Shown: piece by piece, positions 53,694 through 64,000 of the stretch
Layout of the letters: the number at the start of each line of letters is the position of its first letter
How positions within the stretch are numbered: the stretch's first letter is position 1
Assembly: GCA_025331125.1 (NCBI GenBank)
Contig: JAOALB010000002.1
Coordinates: 310,001-374,000 of the forward strand
Direction: 5' to 3'
Length of the DNA: 64,000 nt
Source: Mycogone perniciosa
Lineage: Eukaryota; Ascomycota; Sordariomycetes; Hypocreales; Hypocreaceae
Made by a program: the position numbers and the translations under genes
Notes under the pieces: generated by a model
The model's input: the letters and a program-made list of their open reading frames with translations, nothing else
The model's database searches: none
Told to the model about the DNA's origin: nothing

Positions 53694-56010
53694 TCAACAT
53701 CGCTCAAACACCCGATAAAGCCCCTTCAAACTAGCAACTTCCAATACTCCCCCATCCATAAGCTTCTTCGTCGCCACCAATCTCGCCTTGAACGCCGGGA
53801 AGATAATATGCTCAACTGCCCATCTGACATGCTGTCTCCGTGTTCTTATCTCCTGAGGAACCTCCTCCTCTTCCTGTCCATCTTCTTCCATCTCATCCTC
53901 CTCACCCCTGGGCGCGGGGGAGGTGGGCAGTTGTTCGGGTACATAAAACGTCGCCAATTCTCTCAGGAACGTCTCAAAACACGTCTTCTCGTCTGACCAG
54001 TCTACATGAGGCCCCAAACGCAGGAGGAACCGAGGGAGCTTGCCAATAGAAGGTGTATAACCTTTAATCAGCAGAGGGATAGAAACAAGTTCTCCAGCTG
54101 GCGAGATCTCAAGCGAGAAGTACTCATGGAGCATTTCTCGTCGCTCGACAAGCTGATCCGCAACTTTGGCAACAATGATGCCCACATCAAACTCCTCATC
54201 AGAGGCACCAATTGCAGTCTTCTCCGCTTCCGCCGCCATCTTCAGGAGCTCTCTAAGATCCAGGGGCGGACTGAAGTGAATCGCACCAAAGTTCCCGAAA
54301 TCAGTGAGGCCCAGTTGATAGAAGAATTCGAAACACGTGTGCCCGTAATCGATCAAGTACAACTTGACACCGCCCTGAATTGCCGCTAGTCGCCGTCGCT
54401 CATCAACTATTCCGACAAAAGTATGTGAGGTAAAGATTTCTGTTAATTCTTCATGCATACCATCGCGGACCTCCTCACGCAGTTGTTTAACACTTCGCAA
54501 TCGACACTGGGTGTGCTCGCGGTCTCCTGTTTCGTATTCAACTGGCTCAGGAACAGCAAAAGGTTCCTCCTCACGTGAGTTGCCCGTTGATTTCTCCACA
54601 AGACCTGCTGGAGAGAACATGGCTGTAATCTTGTTCTGCGACTTATCCGTCCTAACCAAATCATTCGAGTTTCTCCGTATTCTCTTACCAATGGGTGTAG
54701 CTTTAACCGGCGTATCACGGCTATCCGGCTCGGAAAGGTCCACAGGTTTGGCCCCTGGCAGAAGCGTCTGCGTCATAAATGTTCGGCTCGTATCCACAGC
54801 AGCAAGTTCGGTCTCAATTTTCTGGCATATGGCTTGAATAATCTCATCTTCATTTAGGAAGTGAACTTCCCGTTTAGTCGGATGGACATTGACATCTACC
54901 CTTGCCGGATCAATCTCAAGGCTGATGTATATAAACGGATGCCCGCCTTTAGGCAAGAAGGCGGAATAAGTTTGCTCAATGGCCTTCTTTATTCCTGATG
55001 ATTCAACACACCGGTGGTTGATGAATAGGAGTAAGGTGGTCTTCTTGATGTGGTAGTTTGCGTTGGTGACCAGTCCATCGGCTTTGAAACCCCAACGGTC
55101 TTCTGAAGCAGACAGTCCAATCAGCTCATTGGCGACATTGCTGCCATGTATTTGGCGTATGCGGTCAATGACAGTGGCCTGTGCTTGTATAGATAGGGTA
55201 TTGGATGATTCGCCCGCCTTCTTGCACGTGAATCCAACCCCTTTGCAATGGATGGCGTACCGGCCCACCATGTCAATAATCTTGTTGAATTCATCGGCGT
55301 ATGAGCGAAACGCCCTCCGCCGAGTCGGCACATTAAAGAATAAGTCCTCTACCGTGATTTGCGTCCCGGGACGTCCAGCAACACCCTTGGGCTCTGCAGA
55401 CTGTCCCGGCTTGGGAGGTGCAAGCCTTCCATCCAGGTAATGCGCACGCCACGCAAGAGGCGAGTCTTTGGTTTTGGTCGTCACTGTCAAGTGGGCAATG
55501 TGGCTGATACTCGCCAGAGCCTCCCCTCGGAACCCATACGTAGAAATCGAAGCAAGGTCCTCAAACGCCGAGATTTTAGACGTAGTATGGCGCTCGCACA
55601 GAATTTCCAAGTCATCTTTCTTTGGAGCTATTAGCCACTTGCAGCAAAGTTGGGCAAATGTAGGTAGTTATCATACCTGAATACCACAGCCATTGTCGGT
55701 GATTTGAAGAAGCTTCAGACCTCCATCCTTGACCAGAATTTCCAAGGATGTCGAGCCCGCATCGACGGCGTTCTCAATCAACTCCTTCAGTGCATGGACA
55801 GGCGCAACGATAATCTCCCCTGCTGCGATCTTATTGACCACGTCTGGATCAAGCGCCTAGAATTGATGGGTCAGCACTTGCGAACCTTGGTAAGCACCTA
55901 CGAAGGTGTAAATAACATACCCGAATTCTGCGCGTCGGCCGGGATGCTTCCGGGCTATCTTCTGCCTTTCTCTTCTTTCCACTTGAGTTATCAACTTCCA
56001 TATCTTCCAT
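53694..56010 (-). CDS. mlh1: DNA mismatch repair protein Mlh1 (731 aa)
   Basis: Exons 55921-56010, 55677-55856 and 53694-55619 (GTATGT...TCTAG; GTATGA...CAAAG). It is a GHKL ATPase. Exon 1 gives MEDMEVDNSSGKKRK...RRIR. Exon 2 carries ALDPDVVNKIAAGEIIVAPVHALKELIENAVDAGST with the catalytic Glu/Asn of motif I, and DNGCGIQ. Exon 3 carries motif III (STYGFRGEALASISH), the transducer (FFNVPTRRRAF, DVNVHPTKREVHFLNED), an acidic linker and the Pms1/Exo1-binding C-terminus ending FERC, the conserved Mlh1 tail. It forms MutL-alpha with Pms1. CACGTG boxes lie upstream near 56250 and 56310. The start is the first ATG in frame; two ATGs (residues 1 and 4) are possible. Confidence 0.96.
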
Positions 56011-57168
56011 GGCTGCTTGGCCCCTTCCCCAGGAGTCAGGGGCTGTCAATGCGGATTGTGGGTGTCAGGGAGCCCAACAGAAAGGATCGTTGAAGCAGAC
56101 CTCACAGGACCAGCATTCTTTCACGCAATCATTGCAAGCCCATGGAAAACACAAGTGACACTAAATACACACAAAAACAGAACACGGATTTGAAGAGAAA
56201 TAAGTGGAGTGAAATGAAGTGGTGAGTTCAGACTCCAAAGACCCGAATCGCCACGTGGGGTCAATGAGGTCGAACCATCACGCGAAGCTTCCACGTTCAC
56301 ACATGATGTAGCACGTGACCTATTCGTATAGTGCTTATTCATTGGTCGGCAACCTCCCCGATCTATCTAGGTATCTTTGTCATGCATGAAGTCATAGGTT
56401 TCAATGCAAAATCCATCGTCGGATTCACACCAAACATTATCTCTGTATTATTCAATGACAGCAAATTTCCGCTTGGCCTGGGGAATGGCCAATATAATTC
56501 AAACCTATTTTGTCGGGATACATCATGGGGGTACCGATCCGGGGAAAACGTCGTGAAGCAGACAAATATTCCTTCGGGATTCAAGTATATATATTCGAAC
56601 GTGCTCTTATATCGCACTCCTTAAATGTACATCTCCACTACCCACTCCCTTTCAGTCGTGATTGCTGGTATATAATAGTAAGTCGACTCGATGATTCGTT
56701 GCGCGCACAAACGCCTTGCACAAAAATACCCCAAGATATCACCACATCACCCGCCATACACCATCTGCGTTATCATACATCCTCCCGTTTACCCAGGTAT
56801 ATAACAAAGAAAAAGGAAATAGTAGAAAAGGAACACCCAGTGACAGGCTTTATGACCCTCTATTTTGCCAGTAACATGCAAAACTCCAGCCCCTCTCGGA
56901 GATAAACCGAAAATCAAACCCAATGCTACCAGTACCATTCAATTGTTGCATTCGTTGCAATGCTGATGCACCGCATGAGAAGGTATATTCGCCAAAGCGC
57001 CTGCGCTAGCAACCAAACAAGAAAAAACTGTTGAAATGTTGCGCAAAACAAAATCATACATATTAGATGAACGCGTCGAGACGGCTTTGAAGCCAGTGCT
57101 TCTAGCATGGTCATAGAATAGCCAGATTCTCTGACTGCATCTAAAATCGATTCGTATCGTTCGAAGAA
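56011..57168. other. Intergenic region between mlh1 and the transcription factor
   Basis: About 1.16 kb. It contains two CACGTG E-boxes near 56250 and 56310 and A/T-rich DNA to 56640. The long 3' flank of the transcription factor follows. No gene is supported. Confidence 0.4.
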
Positions 57169-59320
57169 CTATTGTCTTCTGGAAGTATCGGGTTTCTCAA
57201 TTAAACCTCCAATGTCAACACGCCCCGACCGTTCATCCCGTGGCCACCCAGGCTCCCTCGATGGAGGCCTCTGATCTGATTGTGCTCGGATCGGTGGAAG
57301 TTGATAAGAGTGCTGCGTTGGTGGTCGACTGGCTGGAAGGGGCTCGCTCCGAGGTGCCTGATATGTTGGCGGCCCTGGATACTCTAGTCGATTTGGTAGT
57401 GCGTAGGACGGAGTCCCTGAGTTCATACCAGGGCTACTCGTAGGATGCCCTAGGGGTGGCCGAACGGATCCATCACTGAGTTGATGTCGTCGAGGATCGA
57501 ATGTGGTAGAAGCCGGCGCATGATCCATGAACATAGATTGTGGCGTCGTTGGCTGTTGGTGATAGGCGATAGTATCTCGCCCATGCTGCGAGGGGGGTGG
57601 GTGTTGTAGGTGCTGTGGATGCTGTTGTTGTAGATTCAACATAATGACCACGAAATAGAATGATCCCTGTTTAGCAAGCCCGAAACGCAGAGGCAAAGTC
57701 CTCGTATAACCATCAGATCCTACAAAGCCCAAGTGCTCTTGTCGATCCAGGTGGAAACGAGCAGCATCTTCGCCTGTAAACCCAAGCTCTTGAATGACCC
57801 GATCCACCCTTCCTAAAATCGGAGGTAAATAGTTCGGTTCCTTCGATCGCTGCTCATTGAATAGTTGACTCTGAAGCGCATAAACCAGGCTCGCTTGCGA
57901 AGGTGTGATAACATCGCTGAATTTCCGACCAGCAAGGTTGGACGCACGAACCACATCCATAAACATCGGCGATGCTTTGACAATTTCGAATTCCATGCTA
58001 AGATACGCCATAGGTTCGGGGGGGCGAGAAGTAGTTGGAAAGGGAGAGTTGTACATGCTAGAATCAGGTCTCTCCTGGAATGAGCGTATCGCTTCGCCTG
58101 GCTGAGATTCCAGTGATCTAAAGGACTGGCTTCGTCGAAGTGGATCGTCGTATGGTACAGGCCCCGGGGATCCGGAGGGATAAATGCTCAGGGGTCTTCT
58201 CAACGCAACGTCCTGGGGGTGAGGAAATCTCGTTGGATCGAATCGAGCGTCTCTTTCGTCTCTTAATCTCGGTCGACCCCGCTTCTTGTGTTGAACATCA
58301 ATGCAAGCATCCTCTTTGCCGTTACCGAGACATCTCGAACAGGGGCGTTGCGCTATAGAGCTGTCAGCTTTTTTTTCAATTCAAGTATTTCTGGTCCATT
58401 CAAGATGCCAAAACCCCAAATAGATCAATCATCCCCATCACATCCCTTGGTGCATGGTGTATGCGCATATCCTGTTTCGCCGACTGGAATCATCCAGTCT
58501 CTTGGCGAGCATAATCCCACACTCGTAAAGGGTCTTTATGCAGGAATAATGAACAGGCAGCCTTGCAATCAAGGATAGAGACAATATCTACGAAAGGAAA
58601 ATCAATCGTTACATACCATCGCACCTGAGAATTGTCAGCAACTAAACGAGTAAAACCGAGCTCTATTCGGCAAAAGCCGACTTGGGATGCTTACCGAAGA
58701 TGTGCCCTTTTGCAAGGCACACAGGCAGACGCGACATGGCCCTTGGTCTTTCTCTGTGATTTCGGGGAAGTATAGGGTGGGTTTTCGGTGATTGGTGGTC
58801 GGCTGAGGATCGGATATGTCTCTGCTGAGCTAGGACCAGCTGCTGGAAGATATGGTTGATGTTGATGTGAGATCCCTTGGGCTATTCTATGGGGATTTTG
58901 GAGAGAATAGGGGTTGAGCCGGCTAGGCTCGTCGGCTCTAGGATAAGAATATGTGGCTCCAGCTGGCGGCTCCTGTGGATATGATCTTGACATTGGAGGT
59001 GCCGTTTGTGGTTGATCTCGAATATTGGTTGGGGGAAGTTGCACTTGACTTCCGAAGAAGCCATCTTGAGGCCTGGAAGTGGCATACAGGCTCGGCGCTT
59101 CACCACGACTACCGGCCTCTTGAGTTGCTCTCAGCGGCAAAGGAGGAGACCCCGACATGGGAGGAGAAGGATAGGCCCTGGACCGAGCAGCTGCCTCCGA
59201 GTCTACCTCTTTATTGCCCCAGGCTAAGTCGAATACACAGCGGGGTGTGCTGGAAATGCTGTGGCGGTGGCCGAGTGGGAAGAGCGGCGTTCCGTTGACG
59301 GGTTCGCTGAGAAGGGTCAT
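57169..59320 (-). CDS. Zn2Cys6 transcription factor with PAS-like domain (605 aa)
   Basis: Exons 58695-59320, micro-exon 58617-58624 (8 nt) and 57169-58352, with introns of 70 nt (GTAAGC...CTCAG) and 264 nt (GTATGT...TATAG). The spliced frame builds a complete binuclear zinc cluster: C200-x2-C203-x6-C210-x5-C216-x2-C219-x8-C228, followed by the basic VQHKKRGRPRLRDERD. Cys210 lies in the micro-exon, so skipping it destroys the finger. The N-terminus is Pro/Ser/Gln-rich. The C-terminal half has a PAS-like fold (MEFEIVKASPMFMDVV, GRKFSDVITPSQASLVYALQ, GSFYFVVIML) and a Pro/Gln-rich tail. It is nuclear and DNA-binding. Its regulon is unknown. Confidence 0.88.
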
Positions 59321-61500
59321 GGATGACTTGTTTCTTCAGGTGAAGAATACGAGCTGACCGCGATCCACGTTATCCACCTGTCAGCGGCCGCACTTCCCGT
59401 CCCAAATTGCTCAGATGGATGAGAAATCGATCTCGTGAATGTCTTGACGTCGTCCAAGCTAACCCACTTCATGCGCTACGGGAGGGAGAAAATTCGATAG
59501 TCAGGCAACAGGTTCGCCAGGTAAGGAGACGCTTCTCAAGGCCAAGACAGCTCTGATCAAACTTTGCAACGTCAAGGAAGCCTTCGGACTCCTTATTGAT
59601 TGCTGATTGAAACCTGGACAAACGCCAATGATGAAGGTTGTCTATATCATTGCAGGAAAGAATTCGCAGAGCCAAAAGTACAGACGTGGTGCCAGAGATA
59701 TCGAGGCAGACAGCCGAGCCACTGAGGAAATTAAAAGAGCCAACCGGCGAGTTCGAGTCGAGATATAACTAATGCCCCAGGCCGAGTAGAACTGGTGTGA
59801 GACAGAAGGTGCTGGAAACGGTGTGATACTTGCATCAGCGATCTTGGAAACCGTCGTGATACGACATGCGGCCGTGTCGGTGGTTATCGAGATGGTTCGG
59901 CCACCTGCAGAGTTCCACGACCTGGGTGACGAGATCTGGCGAAGCTGAATTTGCTGAACCTGACCAAGGTCGCAACCGAGTAAGGAAGAACACACAACGG
60001 GGATCGACGCGCCAGAAAGCTGATCGGTGGCTCACGGCCGGCTTTTGTGTGACTCTTGGGGCCCAGTTACGGGGCCCGGGTTGAGATACAGGGCGGGCAA
60101 GGGTATGGTAATTTAGTGTTAGAGGCAGGATTATCCGGGGGGAAACCTAGTTATGAAGAGGGGGGGGGGTCTTCGACCAGGTTCTTGTCTGATGTACTTT
60201 GTGGCTGCTTAATCAAAGAAACAACGGGATATACTCCCCTGCCTGGTCAATCCCATCTGACAATTCTCCGCCGGCTTGTCTCGAGAGAGGAAGAGGCGGC
60301 TGCGATGTGTGAGATTTTACAGGCGTAATAAGACACTCAAGGCGGCTATGATTGGGGCGAACGAACTGTGGAGGCCAGGTGGGGAGAAGGGGTGTGTGGT
60401 GTGTCTTGTCTCGCGTGGAGGCGTGCTGGGGGTGAGTTTGGCAGTAGTACTAGGAGGTATTATGGAGTACCTATCTTGCAATATTGATTGGAATGGCAGA
60501 GGCAGACAGATGAGCTCAAGAGAGTGGAGAGATGATGAAGAAACGAGCGTTTTTGTGCGTCTAGCGGTGGTAAGAAAGAAAGGGCCACGCAGATAGGAGA
60601 TGTGATGAGTAGAAGAAGGTAACGACAAAACAGCGAGTCAGCGTCACTCAGAGACGAATGGTGTTAGTGTTGGGTGAATGAATAGCGTGGTTAGTCAGGA
60701 CGTTTGTAACAGAGAGAGAGATGAAGTGATGGAAAGAGAGCGGAATGTTGAGGCAGCGAGTCATCAAAGAACTGAGTAGAGGCCATCCCTGTTCGCAAAC
60801 GTGTTATGTATGTGCGTACGGGCCCGGTGCAAGGTAACAACAATAATGCTGCCGCAGCAAAGAACGATCCCGTGCCAAAAATCTTCATCGTACAGCCACT
60901 CTAAGTGAGCAGGTTTGTCATCCTGTTATGTACTATCAGTCAGTCAATCAACAGCTAGGGACACACAGGCCAGACCCCAAGGCAAGGCTAAGCATCACAC
61001 CTTTTTACGGAGCAAGAGGGTCCAAAACATTGTCTGGCGCGGTTCCTGTGCACTGGCCGAGGGAGGCCGGGTGACCAGGCCCAGGACAAAGCCAAGATGG
61101 TGGTCGTTAGCGGGAGAGGAGGACACGCTCTTGCATTGCCCCCAATGGCTTGGGAACCACTGACCAGGAGGATAAGCAGACGCAATCAAGCAGAAAGGCG
61201 GACAGCACGCAGAAGCAGGGGGCGGGCTGTTGCTTGGCTGGTGGGCTGGGCTAGGGCTAGTTAGTTGATGGACTGGGACTGGGGGACGCATGGCGTGGGT
61301 GTTGGCGTTGGCTTTGCTTTGGCTTTGGCTTTGGCGTGGGCGTGAGATGGGGATGAGTTGGAGGGATGCGAGGATTGACGGACTGGAGAGGGGGGGGGGG
61401 CGAGCGGAGTGTATCGCTGTTCACTCATAGGCAACGGGCCGTTCGAGAGTGCCAGATGTTCCAGCGCCAAAGACTAGAGACTTGGGTGCTCCGTAGTCGA
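59321..61500. other. Long upstream region of the transcription factor
   Basis: No coding exon is supported. The stretch contains G-runs (60162-60170, 61390-61399), GA-rich patches near 60710, and a GGCTTT tandem at 61310-61336. A 65-codon minus ORF with a hydrophobic start (60691-60888) is the only signal-peptide-like frame. A long 5' leader or promoter is typical of developmental regulators, but no transcript start can be placed. Confidence 0.4.
61310..61336. repeat. GGCTTT hexanucleotide tandem
   Basis: About four copies of GGCTTT with slips. It is the same unit as the AAAGCC tandem at 20964-20991 on the other strand. Confidence 0.55.
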
Positions 61501-61645
61501 GTCCAAGACAAAATGAAAGTGGCATCATGAGCGGAGGGTTAGTGGAGATGGCAGGAGATGGCTCCATGGATGCTTAATTAGGGACTGTCTGGGCCTTGTC
61601 TGGTGGGTTTGCCTTCCAAAGATGGTCCGCGGTGGTCTTGCAGCT

Positions 61646-61676
61646 TTGTCCTGTCTTGTCTTGTCTTGTCCTGTCT
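61646..61676. repeat. TCTTG/TCCTG pentanucleotide tandem
   Basis: Six imperfect copies (cctgtcttgtcttgtcttgt...) in intergenic DNA. Confidence 0.6.
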
Positions 61677-62062
61677 ACGAATAGGCCATGGCTCGGCTCT
61701 GTCTGCTCGTCTAATCGAATTTCTCCCGTTGGCAACCAGCGTGCTGGGTTGATGCCACGACATGGCTGGGCTGCGGATCTTGGGATTTGGGGATTTGGGG
61801 ATGGTGGATGATGGAAGCGATCCTCCAATCTGGAAGTCGTTGACGAACAGGGCACGGAATGGATGCACTCTCCGTAATTGCTACCGGGTTCCCAGTACTA
61901 GCAGTACGACAGGTACAACGCAGTTGCTGCCGCGCCCCGCAGCACGTATGTACTAGTACAAGTGGTAGCTCGGACCCTACAGGTACTTGCTTGGTACTGT
62001 TCCGTAATAAATACGAGTGCAACAAGTTTAATAATCCCGTACGAAGTAGTGACCTCCGAAAT

Positions 62063-62085
62063 ACTACCTAGCAGTACTAGGTAGT
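62063..62085. repeat. Hairpin ACTACCTAG-(5 nt)-CTAGGTAGT
   Basis: Perfect 9-base inverted repeat with a CAGTA loop in gene-poor DNA, 11 bp from a second hairpin. Confidence 0.6.
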
Positions 62086-62096
62086 TTGGCGATGGC

Positions 62097-62114
62097 AGTA
62101 TTAGTAGTAATACT
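62097..62114. repeat. Hairpin AGTATTA-GTAG-TAATACT
   Basis: Perfect 7-base inverted repeat with a 4-base loop, adjacent to the 62063 hairpin. Confidence 0.5.
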
Positions 62115-64000
62115 ACTGCAGGTTTACTACGGAATCGCCTGGTCCGATCTCTTGTTTTTTTTTCCTGACAAAGATATGCATATGTATCCCTCCATATAAA
62201 TCGATGGCTAGATGTCAAGATCTAAAACATGCAGATCCCATGTTTTGCCTGATGCTGGTCCTTGTTGGGCGTCATGTCATGCGAGCTGGGCTTGTTTGCG
62301 CCAACTAACTAAGACCAGGCAAGGTTTGCCTGCATTTGCGATCGTCCATACTCCGTACTATGTACTCGCACTCAGTTCTCCCAAGTGCATGGGAAATACG
62401 TGCATCTTATTCTGTGCAAGTCCTTGTGGAATTTTTCCTTCAACAGAACCCCAGAGCCCGGCCAACTTGATGTATTCCAGACCTGCCTACGGAGACGATG
62501 TAAATGTAGAATCGGTAGCTCAGGAGGACTATTGCCTCGTGTTGCGAGTATTTACCCATTGTCAATCTGGGAATGCAAATGTGCACAGGCTATCATTAGC
62601 TCACCGTACACTCCTACATTTAAACTTCACTAACGCCCAGCCCATGGCGCAATCTAGAGCCCCCCAAGATCCACCTGTCTTTTAAAGATCCGAATCCTGT
62701 GAGGTTGCAGAAAATCGATAGCAGATGAACAGACCAGCATGTGGTCCGCAAACACCTTTTCAGTTGGCGAGCTAGCGCCAGTATATTGAGTCTCCTCCCC
62801 CGGCAGCGCGTGGCACGGCTGGTAGTGGGATGACCAAGATTTCCGAGATTATTCTCCATTTCACGTCCAAAGTACTCGTAACTCGTCCATTCAAGGTTGT
62901 TTACGGAGTACGGAGTATTATATTCGAGCCAGTTGATGCGGGTATGTACTACTCCGAAGCAGTTAGTGTTCTGAGGACAGTATAGCAGCACTTACCATCT
63001 TTTGATAACGGAGGGAGGGAAGTGCTCTAATAATATTGATGACAATACGGAGTAACACCCACGATGTTTCTGGCGGCCTTTCTTTTCCGAACGGACAGAG
63101 TTAGCCGAGTCTATTGGGGTATTAGATGACAGCCACGTACTTCGTACACCGCGAGTGTAGCTCTCTCGCTTGCATAGGCCAATATCAAAACACCTGCATG
63201 GACAAGAAGGAGAAAAAAAGCATGATATCACACCCCGCCGCCTCAAAGATTCTACAGGCCTTATAGTGGCGGACCGATCCATCACCTCGGCAAGGACACG
63301 CTATGCAAGCACAATGCATGTGGACAAGTGCAAGTGTGCAGGGCAAAAGCCCAGCACGAGAGCGTTGAAATGGGGCGATGGCTTGATGGCTAACCACCAA
63401 CCAGGGTCGGTCTCCGTAAGAGTCCCGCGCACAGGCGCTGCCCCAGTCTAGACGCCCATACGAGGTGGTAGCGGCTGCACCGTCTACCATTGTGCCGTCT
63501 TACGAGGACACCCAGTGAATCTGACATTCGGCCAGGTCCGGAGTGCGCAAAATAGTATCAAATAACTATTAGGAGCAGGCAGGATTGTTGGTCGAGAAGG
63601 GAAGAAAAAAAGAGACGGTTGAAGGACCCTGGCAAATAGCGCGTTCGAGCCGCTAGCAACAACAGGAGATGGTGCCCGCCAGAGCGATGTGACAGTACCA
63701 TCCCGAAAGGAGACTTTGACACATGGGTGCTAATAATTCACCCGACGGTGTCGCGCCTGTTTCCGCCCCTTCAATTAGTGCCATGGCTTGCTTGATCAGG
63801 GAATGAAGAGATGGAGTACCCTTTGTACTCCGTACTGCCTACTCCATAATACCAGGGTATACCTAATCGCAGTACTAATGCTAGTCGTGGTACGAGTACT
63901 CAAATTGACTCGGTTGAATATGTACCCGACGATGGGGTTTTGTGTCAACTGGGCAACCGATTGCTCCAAGTCTCGAGAACAGAGACCCCAGGAATCGAGA

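Larger units (their letters stand above)
61501..64000. other. Gene-poor terminal region with many short palindromes
   Basis: No coding gene is supported across 2.5 kb. Five exact TACGGAGTA words (62349, 62902, 62909, 63046, 63826), GTACTAG repeats (61890-61990) and two hairpins (62063-62085, 62097-62114) occur. A 157-codon plus ORF (62212-62685) shows no domain or codon-level signal that I trust. Confidence 0.4.

Noticed and set aside
54006..54389. 127-codon plus ORF antisense to mlh1
   Set aside because: Lies wholly inside the well-supported Mlh1 coding exon and has no independent features.
60691..60888. 65-codon minus ORF with a signal-peptide-like start (MKIFGTGSFFAAAALLLL)
   Set aside because: The hydrophobic start is suggestive, but the rest is unstructured, has no cysteine pattern and no introns or homologue known to me. 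Not enough to call a secreted protein.
62212..62685. 157-codon plus ORF with a true ATG
   Set aside because: No domain, hydrophobic pattern or codon bias that I can trust, and it sits in palindrome-rich intergenic DNA.
1..64000. CRISPR arrays, phage or bacterial operon features, rRNA or tRNA genes
   Set aside because: The genes are intron-bearing fungal nuclear genes. I found no spaced direct repeats, ribosome-binding-site logic or RNA-gene consensus.

Overview
The window is nuclear DNA from a filamentous ascomycete fungus (Pezizomycotina). Short GT-AG introns of about 50-260 nt sit inside compact genes. Gene spacing is 0.2-2.4 kb, and nearly every gene is a single-copy fungal housekeeping gene. 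The forms of Ump1, Mlh1 (ending FERC), Syo1, the FTA2-type protein and the fungal glycosyltransferase-2 protein fit Pezizomycotina. Hypocreales seems plausible to me, but Eurotiales cannot be excluded by eye. I found no plasmid, phage, CRISPR, transposon, rRNA or tRNA, and no secondary-metabolite cluster.

Layout. 1-2.0 kb: the 3' end of TVP15 and a small LEA-like stress-type protein. 2-10 kb: asparaginyl-tRNA synthetase, a frame-broken FTA2-type gene, a SET-domain methyltransferase and the DEAD-box helicase Dbp7. 10-12.4 kb: gene-poor. 12.4-21 kb: a large mitochondrial-type PPR protein with an upstream ORF, phosphomevalonate kinase, and an unrecognised three-exon gene. 21.3-31 kb: aldehyde dehydrogenase, Esf2, Nmd3, an unrecognised basic/acidic nuclear-type protein, a decayed-looking coding patch, and aspartate aminotransferase. 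32-40.5 kb: an Ufe1/syntaxin-18 SNARE, a DHA1 drug:H+ antiporter, Emc4 and AP-1 beta-adaptin. 42.5-51 kb: a prenylated ubiquitin-fold protein, Ump1, a soluble tandem ABC ATPase, a DUF202 membrane protein and a type II membrane glycosyltransferase. 51-59.3 kb: Syo1, Mlh1, and a Zn2Cys6/PAS transcription factor whose zinc cluster is assembled across an 8-nt micro-exon. 59.3-64 kb: gene-poor DNA rich in short palindromes.

Functional grouping is loose rather than operonic. Dbp7, Esf2, Nmd3 and Syo1 all serve 60S/90S ribosome assembly or export. TVP15, Ufe1, Emc4 and Apl2 serve ER/Golgi trafficking. Intron coordinates were worked out by hand from GT/AG sites, reading-frame continuity and family similarity. 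Every spliced model given for an intact gene sums to a multiple of three. The most unusual items are the micro-exon in the transcription factor, the ATG-only first coding exon of ump1, a uORF whose stop abuts the PPR start codon, a frame break in the FTA2-type gene, and a 9-bp word (TACGGAGTA) found at least 16 times, always in non-coding DNA. I saw no convincing new multi-gene system.
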